This document shows positions 60,056 to 64,000 of a DNA stretch of 64,000 bases, piece by piece. The notes beneath the pieces are model-generated. The model saw nothing but the letters and a program-made list of their open reading frames with translations. It was not told the DNA's origin and ran no database searches. Numbering within the stretch: the stretch's first letter is position 1; each line of letters opens with the position of its first letter. Location: positions 1-64,000 of the forward strand of contig CADAOD010000008.1 in the NCBI GenBank assembly GCA_902789415.1, in the 5' to 3' direction. Made by a program: the position numbers and the translations under genes. Source of the DNA: an uncultured Prevotellaceae bacterium (GTDB taxonomy: Bacteria; Bacteroidota; Bacteroidia; Bacteroidales; Bacteroidaceae).

Positions 60056-60940
60056 ATGAAATTTAAATTATTATCGGTATTTATATTGATGTGTGCAAAC
60101 CTACAGCCAAGTGCTTTTGCCCAAAAAACGGTTGCGGTACATGGCGTATATAACTACGAGGTGAGCACAAACGATAATGTAACCTTTAAAGAGGCCAAGC
60201 TCAAGTGCATAGAACTGGCAAAAGCCGAAGCTATCAAGGGCGAATTTGGTGAGTTGATAACATCTGACGTTATTGATACGAATGTAGAAACTAATGGCGA
60301 GGCAACCAGTACGTTCTTCTGGGAGAATACTGTTGCGATGGCAAAAGGCGTATGGTTGGGAGAAACAAAGCCTACTGAGTTTAATGTTGAATATACAGAC
60401 AACAAACTGATATTCAAGGCCGAGGTATGGGGCACAGCTAGAGAAATAATACAGGCTAAGGCCGACTTGAAATGGAAGATAATGAAAGAGGTGGACGGCA
60501 AGATGCAAGAGTCTAATAGGTTTATTAACGGCGAACGCGTATTTTTAAATTTCCGTTCGCCTGCTGATGGCTATTTAGCCATATATCTGATTACAGGCGA
60601 CGACGAAACCGCTTGTTTGCTGCCCTATAAAAAGGATCCAACGGGCCGTTTCCGTATCAAGCGAGGTACAGTGTACACATTCTTCAATCGCGAGGTAGAC
60701 CCTGAAACGGTGCAGTACAGGCTAAAAACAAATCATCCGCTGGAAGACAACCAGTTTGTAATAATATTCTCGCCTCATCCATTTACCAAGTGTAACGATA
60801 TTACCGGCGACGCCAGACATCCTAATTCACTGAGTACACACGACTTCCAAAAGTGGCTATTGAGTTGTCAAAGGGCCGACAGCGATATGGTTGTAGACAA
60901 ACGATGGCTGAAAATAAGAAAAACAGGAGCCGACCAATAA
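60056..60940 (+). CDS. DUF4384-containing secreted protein
   Basis: Signal peptide (1-22). An LPP20-like N-terminal part (VTFKEAKLKCIELAKAEAIK) is followed by DUF4384 (about 160-260: NGERVFLNFRSPADGYLAIY, LITGDDETACLLPY). DUF4384 occurs fused or next to bacterial caspases, which fits the caspase encoded 1 kb downstream. It may be a receptor or carrier subunit. Confidence 0.75.
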   Translation: MKFKLLSVFILMCANLQPSAFAQKTVAVHGVYNYEVSTNDNVTFKEAKLKCIELAKAEAIKGEFGELITSDVIDTNVETNGEATSTFFWENTVAMAKGVWLGETKPTEFNVEYTDNKLIFKAEVWGTAREIIQAKADLKWKIMKEVDGKMQESNRFINGERVFLNFRSPADGYLAIYLITGDDETACLLPYKKDPTGRFRIKRGTVYTFFNREVDPETVQYRLKTNHPLEDNQFVIIFSPHPFTKCNDITGDARHPNSLSTHDFQKWLLSCQRADSDMVVDKRWLKIRKTGADQ

Positions 60941-60979
60941 AACGAACAATATAATTTATTAATCTAAAAACGTAATGTT

Positions 60980-61900
60980 ATGAAGAGAAAATTAATTTTT
61001 ATCTTGACCTGTCTGCTTTCTACTGCGGTTTTTGCTCAAGTAGAAAACGATGACAACAAAGTTGTAATTGATTGGAGTGAGGATTCGACCGACATTACCA
61101 CAATCCAAGACATTATTAAGGTACAGCAACAAGTAACTAACCGAAATGTTACCGAGCAGCATTTTGCTGATGTGTGGGGAAGAAGAGGTTATTTCAACTT
61201 CTCGTACAACACTACAAAACTTTCACCTAAGGGCACCTATCGTAATGGATTGGACGACGGCCCTGTTGGCGAATTAAAATCAAACTGGGGAGCCTCTATT
61301 CAGTATGGACGTAGCTATCGCCTGCACAAAAAGCCTATCAGTAATGTAGCACTGTTTAATATCGACTACACGGGTATCGACCTGAATGTAAACCATTTCG
61401 AGGCGATAGGAAACGGCACCTACAAGTATAACAGTAGTATTACGCATACCGAAAACGAGGATGGCAAGGACAACGAATACTATAATCTGCCTTGGAACAT
61501 GGAGAAGTACGAGGTTAACTATGGCATGACACTTGGCCCATCGTTAACCCTTGCACCATTTAACTTGCTTAGCGGCAACGGTTTGCACTACATTAAGTTT
61601 AACGTATTCTATCACATCGGATATAATATTTCGATGATTTATTCGCCAAACGACAAGAAGCTTGACGAGAACCAAAGCGGTGAAGACTTCCAGGCCATGG
61701 AGAGCAACCTGAAGATGGCATGGGGACACGGCATGATGCAGAGCTTTGGTTTCAACATCTCGTGGAAAGCCATCGGTATTGGTTTCGAGCACCGTTCGAG
61801 CACCATCAAGTATAAGGCCGTGAACACCAAAGACTTTGGTAAGAATGAGTACGAGTTTTCATCGGCTACTAATCGTATAAGTCTGCAAATCAGAATGTAA
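60980..61900 (+). CDS. Outer-membrane-like beta protein of the caspase locus
   Basis: Signal peptide (1-19). The mature 287 residues are rich in alternating strands with aromatic girdles (GYFNFSYNTTKLSP, GLHYIKFNVFYHIGYNISM, MQSFGFNISWKAIGIGFEHR) and end RISLQIRM. This suits a small outer-membrane barrel of about 8-12 strands, but the strands are guesses. The family is unknown. Confidence 0.65.
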   Translation: MKRKLIFILTCLLSTAVFAQVENDDNKVVIDWSEDSTDITTIQDIIKVQQQVTNRNVTEQHFADVWGRRGYFNFSYNTTKLSPKGTYRNGLDDGPVGELKSNWGASIQYGRSYRLHKKPISNVALFNIDYTGIDLNVNHFEAIGNGTYKYNSSITHTENEDGKDNEYYNLPWNMEKYEVNYGMTLGPSLTLAPFNLLSGNGLHYIKFNVFYHIGYNISMIYSPNDKKLDENQSGEDFQAMESNLKMAWGHGMMQSFGFNISWKAIGIGFEHRSSTIKYKAVNTKDFGKNEYEFSSATNRISLQIRM

Positions 61901-61964
61901 CATGATGTGTAAGGGCTAAAATAAAGAGTTGTTATAAAAAACAAATTTTTAAAGTTAAACAGTT

Positions 61965-63476
61965 ATGAAAAGATTATTTATTATTGCCATGATGGCTTTG
62001 ACGTGCGTACCGTATGTAAACGCACAGATATATAAAACCGAAGGTTATTGCGGTACCGATACAAAGTGGACATTTGACGGATACACATTGGTTATATCTA
62101 ACGATAACGACAAAGGTCAGCCAGTAGCTATCCGCGAGTATAATATGGAGAAACAGTTAGCCCCTTGGACAAAGGCCAGGCTGGATGTAAGAAAAGTTGA
62201 GATACAAAAAGGTGTTACCAGAATTGGCTCGTGCGCATTTGCTAACTGCCAGAACCTGCAGGAGGTAGTATTTACAGGTACCGACTTGGTAGAAATAGGT
62301 TGGGGTGCATTTCTTAACTGCTCACGCCTACGCAACATTTCGCTGCCTGTACAGGTGCGCCTGATTGAGACGATTGCTTTTGCTAACTGTAATTCGCTGG
62401 CATCAGTAACCATCCCCGACCAGTGCCGTGTGGGCGATCAGGCATTTGTTTCGTGCGACAATCTGAAATCAATCGAAATGAGCCCTACCGCTATTATCGG
62501 ACACCACGCCTTTGCAAGCGAAGTTAATATTAATAATAAGGTGCGCCACGCAATGTATAGCGGAGAGATTATTCGTTTGCCAGCTTACATTAATCCTGAT
62601 AATAGCCATGAGTACGGCTTATCGAGTGCTGCGGTAGAAAAAATTACCAAGAATCGTATTCAGGAAATCAACTATGATTATCAGACATCGAGCGTAGATA
62701 AACTTGAGGTAACAAGCGATATTACACGCAATAATACATATGCACTTATTATTGGTAACCAGAACTACCGATTTGCATCGGATGTGCCTTATGCTATCCA
62801 CGATGCCCGCGTGTTTGGCGATTACTGCAAAAAGGTGCTGGGCATTCCAGCAGGTAACATACACATTGCCGAGGACGCTACCAAGCAGATGATTATGGAA
62901 GAAGAGCTGGAGGATTGGGTAAAGTCGATTAACAACCGCGACGAGAAGAAGCTGATAGTTTACTACGCTGGTCATGGTGTGCCCGATGTAAAGAATAGGA
63001 ACAAGGCATACATACTGCCAACTGATGTAAGAGGTACTAACCCTAAGCGTGGTATCGCCCTTGACGAGTTTTATGCCAAGTTAGGCGAGTTGGAGTTTAA
63101 CCAAACTACGATATTCCTGGATGCCTGCTTTAGCGGTGTTAACCGTTCGAACGAGGGTGTAACCGAGGGCTTGCGTGCTGTAGAAATTGATGCCGAGGAC
63201 ACCGAACTTGGTGGTGGCTCGCTAGTAGTATTCTCAGCAGCTCAGGGCAATGAGACTGCTCAGGGCTATCCCGAGCAGGGACACGGACTGTTCACTTACT
63301 ACCTACTTGATGCACTACAGAAGACAAATGGTGTTATCTCGTTCGGCGAGTTGTCTGACCACATTAAAGATAATGTATCAAACCAGTCAAGAGAGTTGAA
63401 GATGCACAAAAAGCAGACTCCAACAACAAATACATCCGACAAGATTGCAAACGCATGGCGTAACTTCAGTTTCTAA
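61965..63476 (+). CDS. Secreted LRR-caspase (peptidase C14 family)
   Basis: Signal peptide (1-20, ending VNAQ). Residues 70-185 are LRR_5/BspA-type repeats (RIGSCAFANCQNLQEVVFTG, EIGWGAFLNCSRLRNISLPV, LIETIAFANCNSLASVTIP). The caspase domain (about 255-500) begins YALIIGNQNY and keeps His337 (YYAGHG) and Cys388 (FLDACFSG). Caspase-type enzymes cut after Arg/Lys or Asp. Secretion is notable, since most caspases are cytoplasmic. It closes unit 2 and is followed by a terminator. Confidence 0.85.
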   Translation: MKRLFIIAMMALTCVPYVNAQIYKTEGYCGTDTKWTFDGYTLVISNDNDKGQPVAIREYNMEKQLAPWTKARLDVRKVEIQKGVTRIGSCAFANCQNLQEVVFTGTDLVEIGWGAFLNCSRLRNISLPVQVRLIETIAFANCNSLASVTIPDQCRVGDQAFVSCDNLKSIEMSPTAIIGHHAFASEVNINNKVRHAMYSGEIIRLPAYINPDNSHEYGLSSAAVEKITKNRIQEINYDYQTSSVDKLEVTSDITRNNTYALIIGNQNYRFASDVPYAIHDARVFGDYCKKVLGIPAGNIHIAEDATKQMIMEEELEDWVKSINNRDEKKLIVYYAGHGVPDVKNRNKAYILPTDVRGTNPKRGIALDEFYAKLGELEFNQTTIFLDACFSGVNRSNEGVTEGLRAVEIDAEDTELGGGSLVVFSAAQGNETAQGYPEQGHGLFTYYLLDALQKTNGVISFGELSDHIKDNVSNQSRELKMHKKQTPTTNTSDKIANAWRNFSF

Positions 63477-63492
63477 GAGGTTAGCAACAATA

Positions 63493-63535
63493 AAAATAGA
63501 GCTTTCAGCAATAGCTGGAGGCTCTATTTTTTATT
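63493..63535 (+). terminator. Terminator of the caspase locus
   Basis: AAAATAGAGC-TTTCAGC / GCTGGAG-GCTCTATTTT stem with an AATA loop, followed by TTATTATATT. Confidence 0.8.
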
Positions 63536-63551
63536 ATATTATACTTGTATA

Positions 63552-63589
63552 TAATGTTAGATTGTTAGAACGTTAGATGGTTAGATCAT
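63552..63589. repeat. GTTAGAxx octamer repeat, copy 2
   Basis: All 38 nt are identical to 53652-53689. The minus-strand stop codon (TAA) and final Met-Ile codons of the right-edge gene are made from this repeat. Confidence 0.8.
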
Positions 63590-64000
63590 GAGTACACCGG
63601 TTTTGCGATAACGGGCCTTGGCGCAACCATCTTCTACAAAATCTTCGGCCTTTTCAATCAGACGGTCCTTGGTAAGGCGACTGATACGCATATAAGCCGT
63701 AGCTGCGCTTTTTAGCTGAAAACAACGCACCACATCGTCGGTAGTAAACTCATCGGGCAGACGGTCGAAACCTTCGTAGGTTTTCTGGCGGCGCTGCACG
63801 TTTACGCTGGCATCCTTCAGTTTGTTGTCGAAATAGGCTTCGGCCATGGCACCAAAGTAGTATCGCTGGCAGGCGTACTGCATGTTTACTATCAGTTCGG
63901 CCAAGCGCCAGTCGATTTCGTCGGTCTCGAACGTGCCACACCAGAATTCGCCCTCCTGATGCAACTCGCCCCAATGGCGCATCACTATGAACGGAGCCGA
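63581..64000 (-). CDS. DUF3987-type protein, C-terminal part (cut by window edge)
   Basis: The frame is open to the right edge, so the start is outside. It matches the plan of the 193-aa fragment at 30551: an all-helical part (ELIVNMQYACQRYYFGAMAE) followed by a winged-helix-like end (LPDEFTTDDVVRCFQLKSAA, TAYMRISRLTKDRLIEKAE). DUF3987 proteins are helicase/primase-associated and often stand next to HU/smalltalk modules in Bacteroidales. The stop codon lies in a GTTAGAT repeat. Confidence 0.65.
   Translation of the reverse strand, partial: SAPFIVMRHWGELHQEGEFWCGTFETDEIDWRLAELIVNMQYACQRYYFGAMAEAYFDNKLKDASVNVQRRQKTYEGFDRLPDEFTTDDVVRCFQLKSAATAYMRISRLTKDRLIEKAEDFVEDGCAKARYRKTGVLMI

Noticed and set aside
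1-64000. tRNA or rRNA genes and complete insertion sequences
   Set aside because: No cloverleaf with CCA-type end, rRNA-like segment or transposase ORF was recognised on either strand.

Overview
The window reads as chromosome of a Bacteroidales bacterium, most likely a Prevotella-type member of the Prevotellaceae (inference). Promoters follow the Bacteroidetes pattern TTTG-N20-TAnnTTTG, and the sequence carries lineage-typical genes: HU plus 'smalltalk' modules, DUF3987-type fragments, DUF5606, DUF4924, DUF5675 and an LptD-like barrel. I see no rRNA, tRNA, CRISPR array or complete insertion sequence.

Positions 1-330 hold a smalltalk microprotein and its terminator. From about 329 to 10161 lies a visibly AT-rich block, all on the minus strand, of poorly known envelope and small genes. 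It holds a DUF218 protein, a secreted S1 protease, WG-repeat proteins, a small HTH regulator, an orphan Phd/YefM antitoxin and several microproteins, together with palindromes, REP-like hairpins and a decayed second copy of the HTH locus. It looks like an accessory island.

From 10747 to 30000 is ordinary core genome: acyltransferase, PepT, CPA2 antiporter, LptD, HD hydrolase, a biotin-dependent carboxyltransferase, queuosine genes (queF and a transporter), Ca/Na antiporter, S4 protein, Pth, L25, NusB-YajC-YbbR-CoaE-DUF5606, and an APH-RapZ fusion. From 30095 to 32180 is an HU/smalltalk module with a DUF5675 protein and a DUF3987-like C-terminal fragment. From 32216 to 48700 core genes resume: ROK kinase, LysE exporter, RfbD, RF3, Sua5, ClC, Fmt, Rpe, ECF sigma factor, a sugar kinase/nucleotidyltransferase fusion, RfbA, ZapA, RNase Y and a HAD nucleotidase.

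From 48791 to 53654 a histidine-rich TonB receptor precedes two tandem histidine-acid-phosphatase paralogues; one keeps the catalytic residues and one has lost them. From 53850 to 63476 is the most striking locus. It encodes nine secreted or membrane products: two LPP20-like proteins, a frameshifted short secreted peptide, a transglutaminase on a helix of about 470 residues, a CHASE2 sensor-like membrane protein without an output domain, an unknown secreted protein, a DUF4384 protein, an outer-membrane-like protein and a secreted LRR-caspase. I propose it is an extracytoplasmic sensing/proteolysis system. The right edge cuts a second DUF3987-type gene.

A recurrent theme is short 7-9-mer tandem repeats, with or without an inverted arm, placed at gene 3' ends; several of them supply the stop codons or C-terminal residues of neighbouring genes.
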